Positions 8,849 to 17,158 of a DNA stretch of 42,868 bases are shown piece by piece. The notes beneath the pieces are model-generated. The model saw only the letters and a list, made by a program, of their open reading frames with translations, did not search any database and was not told where the DNA came from. Source of the DNA: SOIA01 sp050116035 (GTDB taxonomy: Bacteria; Acidobacteriota; Aminicenantia; Aminicenantales; Aminicenantaceae); assembly GCA_050116035.1 (NCBI GenBank), contig JASFPJ010000001.1:1-42868 (forward strand), read 5' to 3'. The translations under genes and the position numbers were made by a program. How positions within the stretch are numbered: position 1 is the stretch's first letter; every line of letters begins with the position of its first letter.

Positions 8849-9454
8849 TTATTTCCCTTTTCTCCAGAACATGAAAGAGCCGATAATCGGGATATGATTA
8901 GCTCCCGTTTCTTTCATCGGAAAGATGCCTTTCATCACTAACCTGACATCTTCGACTGTGTAGAATGCGTTTGGATTGAAACCTCTGATAACCTCACCGA
9001 TGGCTTCCAGATCATGGCGTTTGATGATGATATAAATGACGTGGACATTGCCCTCAGATCCCTCAGCTTGAATACTTGTCACTCCGTATCCGCTGGAACG
9101 AAGATGCTCGATGAGTGGAGTGGCATCTTTACGGGTAATGATCCTGACGATGGAATTCCCGATGGCCAATCTTTTCTCGATAAAGATTCCGATAAAATTC
9201 CCCATGGCAAAACCCGTGCCGTAGGCGATATAACAGGCCCAGTTGTTTAAGTTTTCCATAATCACCCGGAGGGCCAATAGCCATATGATGACTTCAAAGA
9301 ATCCAACCAACGGAGCCAGGTATTTCAGCCCTCTCGAAACAAAAATAATGCGTAGTGTTTGCAGGCTGACGTCCAGCACTCTGGCTGAAAAGATAAGAAA
9401 GGGCAGGATAACCCATGTGAATACATCTGAACCGACCGCTGCATCCAGGTTCAT
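8849..9454 (-). CDS. DUF2179/UPF0316-type membrane protein
   Basis: The 201-residue product has three hydrophobic segments in its first half (roughly residues 13-35, 43-65 and 70-90). A soluble C-terminal domain (about 100-180) contains the pattern RKDATPLIEHLRSSGYGVTS and NAFYTVEDVR, typical of the DUF2179 (YitT-like) ligand-binding domain. The combination is that of the UPF0316 family, conserved membrane proteins of unknown function. AAAGGAG lies seven bases before the ATG. The protein converges with the RibD-like gene; the 154 bases between them hold no clear terminator. No functional claim beyond the family can be made. Confidence 0.85.
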   Translation of the reverse strand: MNLDAAVGSDVFTWVILPFLIFSARVLDVSLQTLRIIFVSRGLKYLAPLVGFFEVIIWLLALRVIMENLNNWACYIAYGTGFAMGNFIGIFIEKRLAIGNSIVRIITRKDATPLIEHLRSSGYGVTSIQAEGSEGNVHVIYIIIKRHDLEAIGEVIRGFNPNAFYTVEDVRLVMKGIFPMKETGANHIPIIGSFMFWRKGK

Positions 9455-9562
9455 CCGAGTTCTCCTTTAGTGAGTTTTCGAGATATTTCATATAATTATA
9501 TATATTTTGAGGATTATGTCATGGAGAAATCAAAATATTTCAAGGTGTAAAAAATAGTCAAA

Positions 9563-9583
9563 AATTGGGGACAGTCCCCAATT
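9563..9583 (-). terminator. Palindromic hairpin GGGGACTGTCCCC with trailing T-tract
   Basis: AATTGGGGAC and GTCCCCAATT form perfect 10-base arms around a single central base. On the minus strand the hairpin overlaps the stop codon of the DUF502 gene and is followed by TTTTTGACTATTTTTT, so it fits an intrinsic terminator for that gene. The same core resembles short palindromes dispersed in many environmental genomes, so it may have been a mobile repeat that was put to use. A related but imperfect copy is at 21918-21934. Confidence 0.6.
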
Positions 9584-10193
9584 AATCAATTTTGAGATTT
9601 GAATAACCGACAGATATGATCATCTTGAATGCCTCATCAACGCTGAGATGGAGAGGCTTGACTTCCTCTTCAGGGGCCAGACAGAAGAATCCTGTTGTCG
9701 GATTGGGAGTTGTCGGTATGAATACCTTCAGCATTTTCATTTGTCCACGGTTTGGGAGGGTCTGAGTTTCCTCGCCGGTCACGAATCCGATAAAATAAAG
9801 CCCTTTTATCGGAAACTCAATCAGTACAGCCCGTGAGAATATCTTTTTGTCACTCACTATACCTGTGGTGAGATGTTTCACGCTCTGGTAGACGGTTTTC
9901 ACGATCGGGATTTTAGCGAGAATGGTCTCTCCCAGCTTGACGATTCTTCTCCCAAAAAAATTATTGGCGATGAATCCAACCAGGATAATAAGAATAAGAG
10001 CGATGACAAGCTCCACACCAAAATACGGAAAATATGTCTTTGGCTGGAGCGTAGAGGGAAGAAGGTTGAACGTGTTGCTGATCAGGTTGACAATGGCCCT
10101 TATGGCCAGAACGGTTATCCATATAGGAATAATGGTGATCATTCCCGCAACGAAGTGGTTCCTGATGATTTTAGAGATTTTTTTAAGGAGCAT
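9582..10193 (-). CDS. DUF502 family integral membrane protein
   Basis: The 203-residue product carries a hydrophobic segment at about residues 15-40 and another at about 57-80. A conserved soluble region follows: the family hallmark KIPIVKTVYQSVKHL at about 90-105, then a sheet domain with GFVTGEE and VFIPTTPNPTTGFF. These match DUF502, a widespread membrane family without an assigned reaction; plant relatives are called COV proteins. AAAGGA stands about eight bases before the ATG. It is transcribed divergently from the sugar island that starts at 10440, and its stop codon is part of a terminator-like palindrome. Its length is typical of the family. No function is proposed. Confidence 0.88.
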   Translation of the reverse strand: MLLKKISKIIRNHFVAGMITIIPIWITVLAIRAIVNLISNTFNLLPSTLQPKTYFPYFGVELVIALILIILVGFIANNFFGRRIVKLGETILAKIPIVKTVYQSVKHLTTGIVSDKKIFSRAVLIEFPIKGLYFIGFVTGEETQTLPNRGQMKMLKVFIPTTPNPTTGFFCLAPEEEVKPLHLSVDEAFKMIISVGYSNLKID

Positions 10194-10381
10194 TTGATTT
10201 TTCCTTTCTTGCTTGATATTTCTCGATTCTGGTCCTGACAGAGGCAGGACTCATTCTATTCTAAATTCCCAGAATGACTAATGTAAAGAGTGTACGGCCA
10301 AGAATGTTCTGCCGAAAAAGATTGGGTAACAGATGATATTTAATCTGGAAAAAGTGGCGATATAATCCTTTTATGAATTTT

Positions 10382-10409
10382 TTGTGAAAATCGATTCTTG
10401 TGCTATTAT
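10382..10409 (+). promoter_or_regulatory. Putative promoter for the glycosyltransferase-glgA-malQ set
   Basis: TTGTGA (10382-10387) and TATTAT (10404-10409) are separated by 16 bases, and the -10 is preceded by TGC, giving an extended -10. The predicted transcript would begin about 25 bases before the ATG at 10440. A perfect TATAAT at 10361-10366 is a possible second -10, but it lacks a good -35. Hexamer matches only; not decisive. Confidence 0.42.
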
Positions 10410-10439
10410 ATGATGTTGGTATCGCTAAATGGAGATACG

Positions 10440-11684
10440 ATGAAATTCCATACAGCACTGCGCCCCTGGGCCATCCGGCGCCTTGAGAAGATTGAGCAGG
10501 TGGACCTGATCGTCGGCATCCCCTGTTTTAATAATGACTCGACTGTCGAGCATGTGATTGACATGGCCAGTGAGGGCATTGCCAAACACTACCGGAACCT
10601 GAAGACAGTGGTCATCATCTCCGACGGCGGCTCAACCGACGACACCAGAGAGCTTGCCAGGGATAAGACTGTTTACCCGTTCATCGAGAAGCTGGTCACT
10701 ATTTATCGGGGACTTCCGGGTAAAGGGAGCGCTCTCCGGATGATATTCGAAGCCGCGAATTCGCTGAACGCCAGAGCATGTGTTCTCTGTGATGCGGACC
10801 TGCGGAGTATCACTCCAGAATGGATCAAGGCTCTTGCCGACCCTGTCATGGAGCATGGACATGATTTTGTCGCACCCGTTTATTTCCGGTATAAATACGA
10901 CGCAACGATCACTAACAATATCGCTTATAATCTCACCCGGGCTCTGTTCGGCAAGCGGGTTCGCCAGCCCATAGGAGGCGACTTCGGCCTCTCCCAGGAA
11001 ATGATCGACCACTACTTCTACTGCGGCCAGGATATCTGGGTGACAGACATCGCCAAGTTCGGGATTGACATCTGGATGACGATTTCGGCCATCGTATCCG
11101 GCAAGTCCGTCTGTCAAGCTTATTTGGGGACCAAGGTCCATGATGTGAAGGACCCTCTGGAAAACCTCGGTCCCATGTTCAGGCAGGTGGTGCATCCGCT
11201 CTTTCAGCTTATGGAAAGCCATGACGAACTCTGGAAGAGTATAAAGGAAAGCACCCCTGTTCCGGTTTACGGAGAACCTCTCACTCAGGAGCCTGAACCA
11301 TTCTCCGTGGACCTGCCGGGAATGGTGGAGAATTACAAGGAAGGATTTAATAACCTGTCTGTTCTCTGGGAACAAATCATTAATCTTGAAAGCTTCGTTG
11401 TTCTCAAGTCTCTGGCTAGAAACAGGAAGAAAGACCATTTCCATATGCCAACAGAGGACTGGGCAAAGATAGTCTATGATTTTGCCTCCACCTTCCATCG
11501 CTGGAAAAGAGACAGGGGGAAGCTTGTCGAGATCATGCGTCCTCTGTATTATGCCCGGGTGGCTTCATTCATTAACGAGACCAAAGACATGAACAACACT
11601 CAGGCAGAGGAGGTAATCGAGAAGCAAGCTCAGACTTTTGAGCGATTGAAGCCTTACCTGTTAAATACGTGGGATAAGGGATGA
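10440..11684 (+). CDS. Glucosylglycerate/mannosylglycerate synthase-like glycosyltransferase
   Basis: This is a 414-residue GT-A fold glycosyltransferase. SDGGSTDDT (61-69) and the metal-binding D118-x-D120 are the nucleotide-sugar site; QPIGGDFGLS (177-186) and KFGIDIW (206-212) resemble acceptor-side motifs of mannosylglycerate and glucosyl-3-phosphoglycerate synthases (GT78/GT81). A longer frame opens at a TTG at 10398, but ATG at 10440 has GGAG six bases upstream and is preferred. It heads a set with glgA (13-base gap) and malQ. A second, different GpgS-type enzyme is encoded at 17159-18376. The two might act in series to make a mannosylglucosylglycerate-like solute, or this one may be a one-step glucosylglycerate synthase; the sequence does not decide. 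Fold and general class are firm, donor and acceptor uncertain. Confidence 0.78.
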   Translation: MKFHTALRPWAIRRLEKIEQVDLIVGIPCFNNDSTVEHVIDMASEGIAKHYRNLKTVVIISDGGSTDDTRELARDKTVYPFIEKLVTIYRGLPGKGSALRMIFEAANSLNARACVLCDADLRSITPEWIKALADPVMEHGHDFVAPVYFRYKYDATITNNIAYNLTRALFGKRVRQPIGGDFGLSQEMIDHYFYCGQDIWVTDIAKFGIDIWMTISAIVSGKSVCQAYLGTKVHDVKDPLENLGPMFRQVVHPLFQLMESHDELWKSIKESTPVPVYGEPLTQEPEPFSVDLPGMVENYKEGFNNLSVLWEQIINLESFVVLKSLARNRKKDHFHMPTEDWAKIVYDFASTFHRWKRDRGKLVEIMRPLYYARVASFINETKDMNNTQAEEVIEKQAQTFERLKPYLLNTWDKG

Positions 11685-11697
11685 TCTTGTTTCCGTT

Positions 11698-13167
11698 ATG
11701 AAAAAATCCACGCCTTTGAAAATCCTGTTTGCATCTTCTGAGGTCACTCCGTTTGCCAAGACAGGCGGATTGGCTGATGTCTCTGCTTCTTTGCCCTCCG
11801 CCCTGGCCTCTTTAGGGCATCAGGTCGTTGTCGTTATGCCCCTCTACAGGTCGGTCAAGGAGGGCCAGTTCAAGCTAAAGAACCACGAAGAATATTTGGA
11901 CGTGCCCTTCAGAGGAAATACGGGGAAGGATCAGGTTTTATTCTCTAAGTTGAGCGACAATGTCCGCATTTATTTCGTGAATAGAGACGAGTTCTTCGAC
12001 AGAAGCGCGCTCTACGGAACTCCGGAGGGCGATTATCCTGATAACGCAGAGCGGTTCATTTTTTTCAGTCAAGCTGTGCTGAGTTTGAGCCAGCTGATTG
12101 AATTCCATCCGGATATTATCCATTGCAATGACTGGCAGACTGGCCTAGTTCCTGTTTATCTCAGGATTCTTTATAAGGATGATTCTTTTTTCGCTGACTC
12201 CCGGACCGTGTTCACCATCCATAATCTTGCCTATCAGGGTTTATTCCCTGATCAGTCTATGGCTATCAGTGGATTGCCTCAGGAACTCTTTTCCATAGAA
12301 GGATTGGAATACTACGGGAAGATGAACTTTCTGAAAGGCGGGATCGTCTTCTCTGATGCCATCACCACCGTAAGCGAGAAGTACTCCCAGGAAATTCAGA
12401 CACAGGAGTACGGTTATGGGCTGGAGGGTATTCTCCAGAAAAGGGCCAAGGACGTCCATGGGATATTGAACGGCGTTGACTATAAAGAATGGAGCCCTGA
12501 AGACGACACCCACCTTGCCGCCAATTATGACTTGAATGATCTTTCGGGAAAACATAAGTGTAAATTGGAACTGTTAGAGCTCTTTGAGTTAGACGAATCT
12601 GAGAATGCTCCTTTGATAGGCATTATCTCCCGGCTGGCTGCCCAGAAGGGCTTCGATATTCTGGCTGAGGCTGTGGATGAGCTGATCGAATTAGGCGTGT
12701 CTCTGGTCTTACTAGGCACAGGAGATAAGGCTTATGAGAAGCAGTTCGCTGAATTAGGTGAAAAGCATAGAGGACACTTTGGAGTCAAGATCGCCTTCGA
12801 TAACGCTCTGGCCCATAAGATCGAAGCAGGCGCGGATATGTTTCTCATGCCCTCCCGCTATGAACCCTGTGGCCTGAACCAGATGTACAGCTTGAGATAC
12901 GGAACCATTCCCGTTGTCCGAGCCACCGGTGGCTTGGATGATACCATACAAGAGTTTGACCCGAATTCTGGAAAGGGCAACGGTTTTAAGTTCGCAGAAT
13001 ATTCATCGGGAGCCCTGGTCGAGGCAGTCAAAAGAGCCCTGAGAGTTTACGGAAAGAGAGGAGTCTGGCTTGGATTGATGAAGAATGCCATGAAGGAGGA
13101 TTTTTCCTGGAACAGGTCCGCTCTTCGGTATGACGAGGTGTACAGGCAAGTTCTTCAGAAAGTATGA
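11698..13167 (+). CDS. glgA: Glycogen synthase (ADP-glucose type)
   Basis: This 489-residue GT5 enzyme transfers glucose from ADP-glucose to the non-reducing end of an alpha-1,4-glucan. The signature KTGGLADV is at residues 21-28, where the lysine binds the nucleotide sugar. The second Rossmann domain contains GIISRLAAQKGFD and the catalytic-side SRYEPCGLNQMYSLRYG motif. The length equals that of typical bacterial GlgA. It follows the glycosyltransferase gene by 13 bases and precedes malQ by 18, implying one transcript. No strong ribosome binding site is visible immediately before the ATG, so translation may be coupled to the gene upstream. GlgC, which makes its substrate, is encoded on the opposite strand at 15734-17017. 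Confidence 0.95.
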   Translation: MKKSTPLKILFASSEVTPFAKTGGLADVSASLPSALASLGHQVVVVMPLYRSVKEGQFKLKNHEEYLDVPFRGNTGKDQVLFSKLSDNVRIYFVNRDEFFDRSALYGTPEGDYPDNAERFIFFSQAVLSLSQLIEFHPDIIHCNDWQTGLVPVYLRILYKDDSFFADSRTVFTIHNLAYQGLFPDQSMAISGLPQELFSIEGLEYYGKMNFLKGGIVFSDAITTVSEKYSQEIQTQEYGYGLEGILQKRAKDVHGILNGVDYKEWSPEDDTHLAANYDLNDLSGKHKCKLELLELFELDESENAPLIGIISRLAAQKGFDILAEAVDELIELGVSLVLLGTGDKAYEKQFAELGEKHRGHFGVKIAFDNALAHKIEAGADMFLMPSRYEPCGLNQMYSLRYGTIPVVRATGGLDDTIQEFDPNSGKGNGFKFAEYSSGALVEAVKRALRVYGKRGVWLGLMKNAMKEDFSWNRSALRYDEVYRQVLQKV

Positions 13168-13185
13168 GCCCAGTATTGAGCAAGA

Positions 13186-14682
13186 ATGGATAAACGGGGA
13201 AGCGGTATTCTACTCCATATAACCTCCCTTCCTTCCCCATATGGAATCGGTGATCTGGGTCCAGAGGCATACCGGTTTGTGGATTTTCTGTCTTGCAGCA
13301 AGCAGAGCTTTTGGCAGATCCTTCCTTTATGTGCCATAAATTTCCCGTTTCATATTTCGCCCTATCTCAGTATGTCTGTTTTTGCCGGGAACACGATGCT
13401 CATCAGTCCGGACTGGCTTGTCCAGAGAGGGTATCTTGAAAAAGAGGAACTGGAACCAGTCCCTTGTTTTCCCGAGGGAAAAGTCGATCATTCCGCGGTT
13501 CATGTCTATAAGAAAAAACTTTTTCAAAAAGCTTACTCCAGGTTTAAAAAGAGAAGGAAAGAGGAAAATTATGAAAAATTTTGCGCCGAGAATTCTGGTT
13601 GGCTCGAGGATTTTTCTCTATTTATTTCTCTCAAGAACCATTACCAGGGAAAACCCTGGATTGAATGGCCCTCAGAGATTCGCAATAAAAAGCCTGCGGC
13701 CTTGAAAAAGTTAAGAAAAACTCTTCAAAATGAAACAGAGAAGGAAAAGTTCCTTCAGTATGTTTTTCATCAACAATGGGCTTCTTTAAGAGACTATTGC
13801 CTCAAGAATAAAATTCGAATCATAGGAGACTTGCCCATCTACACGGATTATGACAGTGCGGATGTCTGGATGCATCCAGAGATTTTTAAACTGAACAGGA
13901 AGAAAAGACCTTATTCTGTCTCGGGCGTTCCTCCGGATTATTTCAGCCGGACTGGACAGCGCTGGGGAAATCCTGTCTATGACTGGCCGGCTCTCAAGAA
14001 GAAGGGGTATGACTGGTGGATTCATCGGCTCGAGCATAATTTTAAACTTTATGACATTATCCGGATCGACCATTTCAGAGGATTTGTCGCCTACTGGGAG
14101 GTTCCGGCAGCCCACAGAACCGCTGCTCGCGGCAAGTGGATCAAGGCACCCGCAAAGGACTTTTTCACCAAACTGAAAAAAAGATTCCCAAGACTACCCA
14201 TCATCGCTGAAGACCTGGGCCATATCACGTCCGATGTCAAACAGGTCATGCAGCAGTTCGGCTTTTCAGGGATGAAAGTACTCCTCTTTGCCTTTGGAAA
14301 GAATAACCCTGAGCATCCTTATCTTCCCCATAATTATGAGAAGAATTGTGTGGTGTACACAGGTACCCATGACAACAATACGGTGAGGGGGTGGTTTGAA
14401 CATGAAGCCAAGTCAGCGGTGAAAAAAAGGATTTTTCGCTATCTAGGTTGCAAGGTCTCAAAAGAAGAAATTAGCTGGGAATTCATAGAGTTAGCCATGA
14501 TGTCTGTGGCAGACTTGGTGATTATTCCCATGCAGGATGTTCTGGGTCTGGGAGAGGTAGCCAGAATGAACCTTCCTGCGACCAGCCAGGGCAATTGGGA
14601 ATGGAAGCTTCTGCCAGAACAGTTGGGGCCTGAACTGGCGAAAAGACTCTCGGAGATGACCGAAATCTCTAAGAGGGCTTGA
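13186..14682 (+). CDS. malQ: 4-alpha-glucanotransferase (amylomaltase, GH77)
   Basis: The 498-residue product matches GH77 amylomaltase, which moves maltodextrin segments between alpha-1,4-glucans. The N-terminus (RGSGILLHITSLPSPYGIGDLG) is the family opening. The catalytic nucleophile D295 lies in RIDHFRGF, the acid/base E342 in IIAEDLG and the third carboxylate D396 in GTHDNNTVRGW. Length and motif order are standard, so the enzyme should be active. It is the last gene of the plus-strand set and works with GlgA in building or recycling glycogen. Its TGA ends at 14682 and the stop codon of the convergent galT begins at 14683, so there is no intergenic space and the two transcripts must overlap at their 3' ends. 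Confidence 0.95.
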   Translation: MDKRGSGILLHITSLPSPYGIGDLGPEAYRFVDFLSCSKQSFWQILPLCAINFPFHISPYLSMSVFAGNTMLISPDWLVQRGYLEKEELEPVPCFPEGKVDHSAVHVYKKKLFQKAYSRFKKRRKEENYEKFCAENSGWLEDFSLFISLKNHYQGKPWIEWPSEIRNKKPAALKKLRKTLQNETEKEKFLQYVFHQQWASLRDYCLKNKIRIIGDLPIYTDYDSADVWMHPEIFKLNRKKRPYSVSGVPPDYFSRTGQRWGNPVYDWPALKKKGYDWWIHRLEHNFKLYDIIRIDHFRGFVAYWEVPAAHRTAARGKWIKAPAKDFFTKLKKRFPRLPIIAEDLGHITSDVKQVMQQFGFSGMKVLLFAFGKNNPEHPYLPHNYEKNCVVYTGTHDNNTVRGWFEHEAKSAVKKRIFRYLGCKVSKEEISWEFIELAMMSVADLVIIPMQDVLGLGEVARMNLPATSQGNWEWKLLPEQLGPELAKRLSEMTEISKRA

Positions 14683-15714
14683 CTATTCGTCTTTTGCTTC
14701 CCGTAGATACTGAGCCGACTGCTCAGGTATACTGGGATTGATATAAAAGCCGCTGCCCCATTCGAAACCGGCTATTCGAGTCAAGCGGGGAATGATCTCG
14801 ATATGCCAGTGATAGTCGTACTTGAGGGTTTCCCATTTACCTGCGAATTTCGGTTTGGCCTCGGTGTTCGGAGATGTGTTCAGAACATAGTTGTAAGGAG
14901 CATCATGAAGAACGTTTTTGAGGCGAACCAGGGTATCTTTAAAAAAGAAAGAGAATTTCTCCAGATCTTCATCGGATGCCTCTGTATAGCTGTGGTTGTG
15001 CTGGATGGGCGCGATGAAAACTTCGAAGGGAAAACGAGAGGCATAGGGAGCGACAGCGATAAATCCATTTTCTTCGGCAATGACTCTGCTTTTGTCGAAC
15101 TGATCCTGCTGGATAAGGTCGCATATCAAACAGCGTTCCTTATTGTCATAATGTTTTTTCGCGGCATCGAGCTTGATGGTGACATTCAGCGGTACGATCG
15201 GCGTGGCGATTAACTGGGAATGAGCATGAGCAAGAGACGCGCCTGCCCTTTTCCCATGATTCTTAAAAATTAGGACATATTTAAACCGCGTGTCTTTGTA
15301 AAGGTCTCTCAGTCTTTCCCGATAAGCCAGAAGGGTCCATTTGAGTTGTTCGGGAGGGAGGTCAGCCAGTGTCACTTCGTGCTGTGGGGTTTCGATAATG
15401 ACCTCATGAGCCCCCACACCCTCGATCATGTCGTAGTAGCCGACGCCGATCCTCTTCCCCTCCGGACCGATGTTGAGTGCGGGAAATTTATTGGGAACCA
15501 CTCTCACTTTCCATCCCGGTGTATTGGGTTGAGACTGAGGATCTCTGATAGCCCATATTTCAGGGGGAGTCTCAGATTCATTGCCCCCGCAAAAGGGGCA
15601 GAGCTTGATATGGTTGTATTTGGTCGTGTCGCGGAGATCCATCGGGCGAGCCGCCCTTTCCGTGGCTATGATAACCCAGCGGTCCTGAAGAGGATCATAC
15701 CGGAATTCTGGCAT
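14683..15714 (-). CDS. galT: Galactose-1-phosphate uridylyltransferase (GalT family)
   Basis: The 343-residue protein belongs to the GalT branch of the HIT superfamily, which swaps hexose-1-phosphates on UDP through a nucleotidyl-histidine intermediate. The zinc-type CPFC motif is at residues 39-42, a second CLIC pair at 195-198 and the active-site H163-A-H165-S-Q167 motif is present, with Ala where the Escherichia coli enzyme has Pro. ADP-glucose phosphorylases are close relatives in this family, and the gene follows glgC by 19 bases, so an adenylyl rather than uridylyl substrate is possible. AAAGGAG precedes the ATG by seven bases. The stop codon abuts that of malQ. Family call is firm; substrate less so. 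Confidence 0.85.
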   Translation of the reverse strand: MPEFRYDPLQDRWVIIATERAARPMDLRDTTKYNHIKLCPFCGGNESETPPEIWAIRDPQSQPNTPGWKVRVVPNKFPALNIGPEGKRIGVGYYDMIEGVGAHEVIIETPQHEVTLADLPPEQLKWTLLAYRERLRDLYKDTRFKYVLIFKNHGKRAGASLAHAHSQLIATPIVPLNVTIKLDAAKKHYDNKERCLICDLIQQDQFDKSRVIAEENGFIAVAPYASRFPFEVFIAPIQHNHSYTEASDEDLEKFSFFFKDTLVRLKNVLHDAPYNYVLNTSPNTEAKPKFAGKWETLKYDYHWHIEIIPRLTRIAGFEWGSGFYINPSIPEQSAQYLREAKDE

Positions 15715-15733
15715 ATCTATCTCCTTTCAGTCA

Positions 15734-17017
15734 TTAGATCACAGTTCCGTCCGGAATAGCTGCATTTTTGGGGATGACGATGATCCCATCCCGGATCACA
15801 TAGTATTCCGAATCTTCATCGTTGATATTGCGGGAATTGACGAGCTTGACCCCGTTACCTATGCGCACATTCTTATCGATAATGGTGTTTCGAATCTCAC
15901 AGTTTTCTCCGATGCCAACATCGGGGATGCCGTCTGCTTTGTTTTGGGAGAATTCCTGCTCTGATTCGAAGAAATCCGCGCCCATGAGGACTGAGCGCTC
16001 AATTACGGAATTCTTCCCGATGCGAGACCGGATGCCGATGATAGACTGATTGATTCTGGCGCGGTCAATGATGCTCCCTTCACACAGAATGGAATTCTGG
16101 ACTTCAGAATGGTTGATTTTGGAACCAGGCAAGAACCTGGCGCGACTGAAGATCAACTTATCTTCGTCATAGAGGTTGAATTGCGGCAGCGGCTGGATTA
16201 AGTCAAGATGGGCTTCGAAGAAACTGCGGATTGTCCCGATGTCTTTCCAGTATCCATCGAAAAAGTAGGCGTAGACTTTATACTTATTCAAGGCAGAGGG
16301 AATCACCTCTCGGCCGAAATCTTCGTAGGTCGTGCTGGACAGCATATCGTTCAGGACTTTCCAGTTAAACAGGTAAATTCCCATGGAAGCCAAGTGTGTT
16401 CTGCCGGCTGCTTCTACACCAAATCGTTTGAACACGGTCTCAGAGACCTTAGTGCTCATCAGCAAAGAGGGTTCTTTTGGCTTTTCATGAAACTCTGAGA
16501 TTTTCCCGTTTTCTTCGACTTTCATCACACCAAGTTCTGGTACCATCTCGGTGTGGACAGGATAGACGGATATGCTGACTTCTGCTTTTTTATCTAGGTG
16601 GAAGTCGATGAATTTGCGGTAGTCCATCTGGTAGAGATGGTCACCTGAGAGGATTAATACCATCTCCCCCTCAGTCCGCAGAAAACGCAGATTTTGCCGG
16701 ACCGCATCGGCGGTCCCCTGATACCAATCAGGGCTTTCTAAGGTTTGGGAGGCAGAAAGAATAGTGATAAAGTCTTTGCTGAAGTTATCAAAACGGTAGG
16801 TGAGAAAGAGATGGCGGTGAAGCGATTCACTGCTGAACTGGGTCAGTAAAAAGATTCTCCGCAAGCCAGAATGGATGCAGTTGCTGATGGGAAAATCGAT
16901 GAGACGGAACCTTCCGGCGATCGGGACTGCGGGTTTGCTGCGTTTTTTTGTGAGCGGATAAAGTCGGCTGCCGTGGCCGCCTGCCAGAATGATTGTTATA
17001 ACCTTGGACAGAGGCAT
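15734..17017 (-). CDS. glgC: Glucose-1-phosphate adenylyltransferase (ADP-glucose pyrophosphorylase)
   Basis: The 427-residue product makes ADP-glucose from ATP and glucose-1-phosphate, the committed step of bacterial glycogen synthesis. The N-terminal nucleotidyltransferase domain begins with ILAGGHGSRLYPLT and SKPAVPIAGRFRLIDFP, and WYQGTADAVRQN is the usual substrate loop. FHEKP and SMGIYLF also match the family. The C-terminal third is a left-handed beta-helix built from hexapeptide-like repeats, where allosteric control normally sits. The length is typical. It lies upstream of galT (19-base gap) and 141 bases downstream of the gpgS gene, with its own plausible promoter in that gap. It supplies GlgA on the opposite strand. 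Confidence 0.95.
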   Translation of the reverse strand: MPLSKVITIILAGGHGSRLYPLTKKRSKPAVPIAGRFRLIDFPISNCIHSGLRRIFLLTQFSSESLHRHLFLTYRFDNFSKDFITILSASQTLESPDWYQGTADAVRQNLRFLRTEGEMVLILSGDHLYQMDYRKFIDFHLDKKAEVSISVYPVHTEMVPELGVMKVEENGKISEFHEKPKEPSLLMSTKVSETVFKRFGVEAAGRTHLASMGIYLFNWKVLNDMLSSTTYEDFGREVIPSALNKYKVYAYFFDGYWKDIGTIRSFFEAHLDLIQPLPQFNLYDEDKLIFSRARFLPGSKINHSEVQNSILCEGSIIDRARINQSIIGIRSRIGKNSVIERSVLMGADFFESEQEFSQNKADGIPDVGIGENCEIRNTIIDKNVRIGNGVKLVNSRNINDEDSEYYVIRDGIIVIPKNAAIPDGTVI

Positions 17018-17041
17018 TACCTTTTCATGTGTATAGAGAGA

Positions 17042-17070
17042 AATTTAATGAAAATGAGGCAAAAAGTAAA
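17042..17070 (-). promoter_or_regulatory. Putative promoter for glgC-galT
   Basis: On the minus strand TTTACT (17070-17065) and TAAATT (17047-17042) are exactly 17 bases apart. They lie in the 141-base gap between the gpgS stop and the glgC start, with the -10 about 25 bases before the ATG. This would let glgC-galT be expressed separately from the upstream pair. Evidence is hexamer similarity and position only. Confidence 0.4.
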
Positions 17071-17158
17071 GGGATTTTATGATGGACCAGGTATTCTGTA
17101 CGACTTTTTCACCATTCAACATGAGACTTGCTCTATCTCAGAATGCGTTTACACTTCC

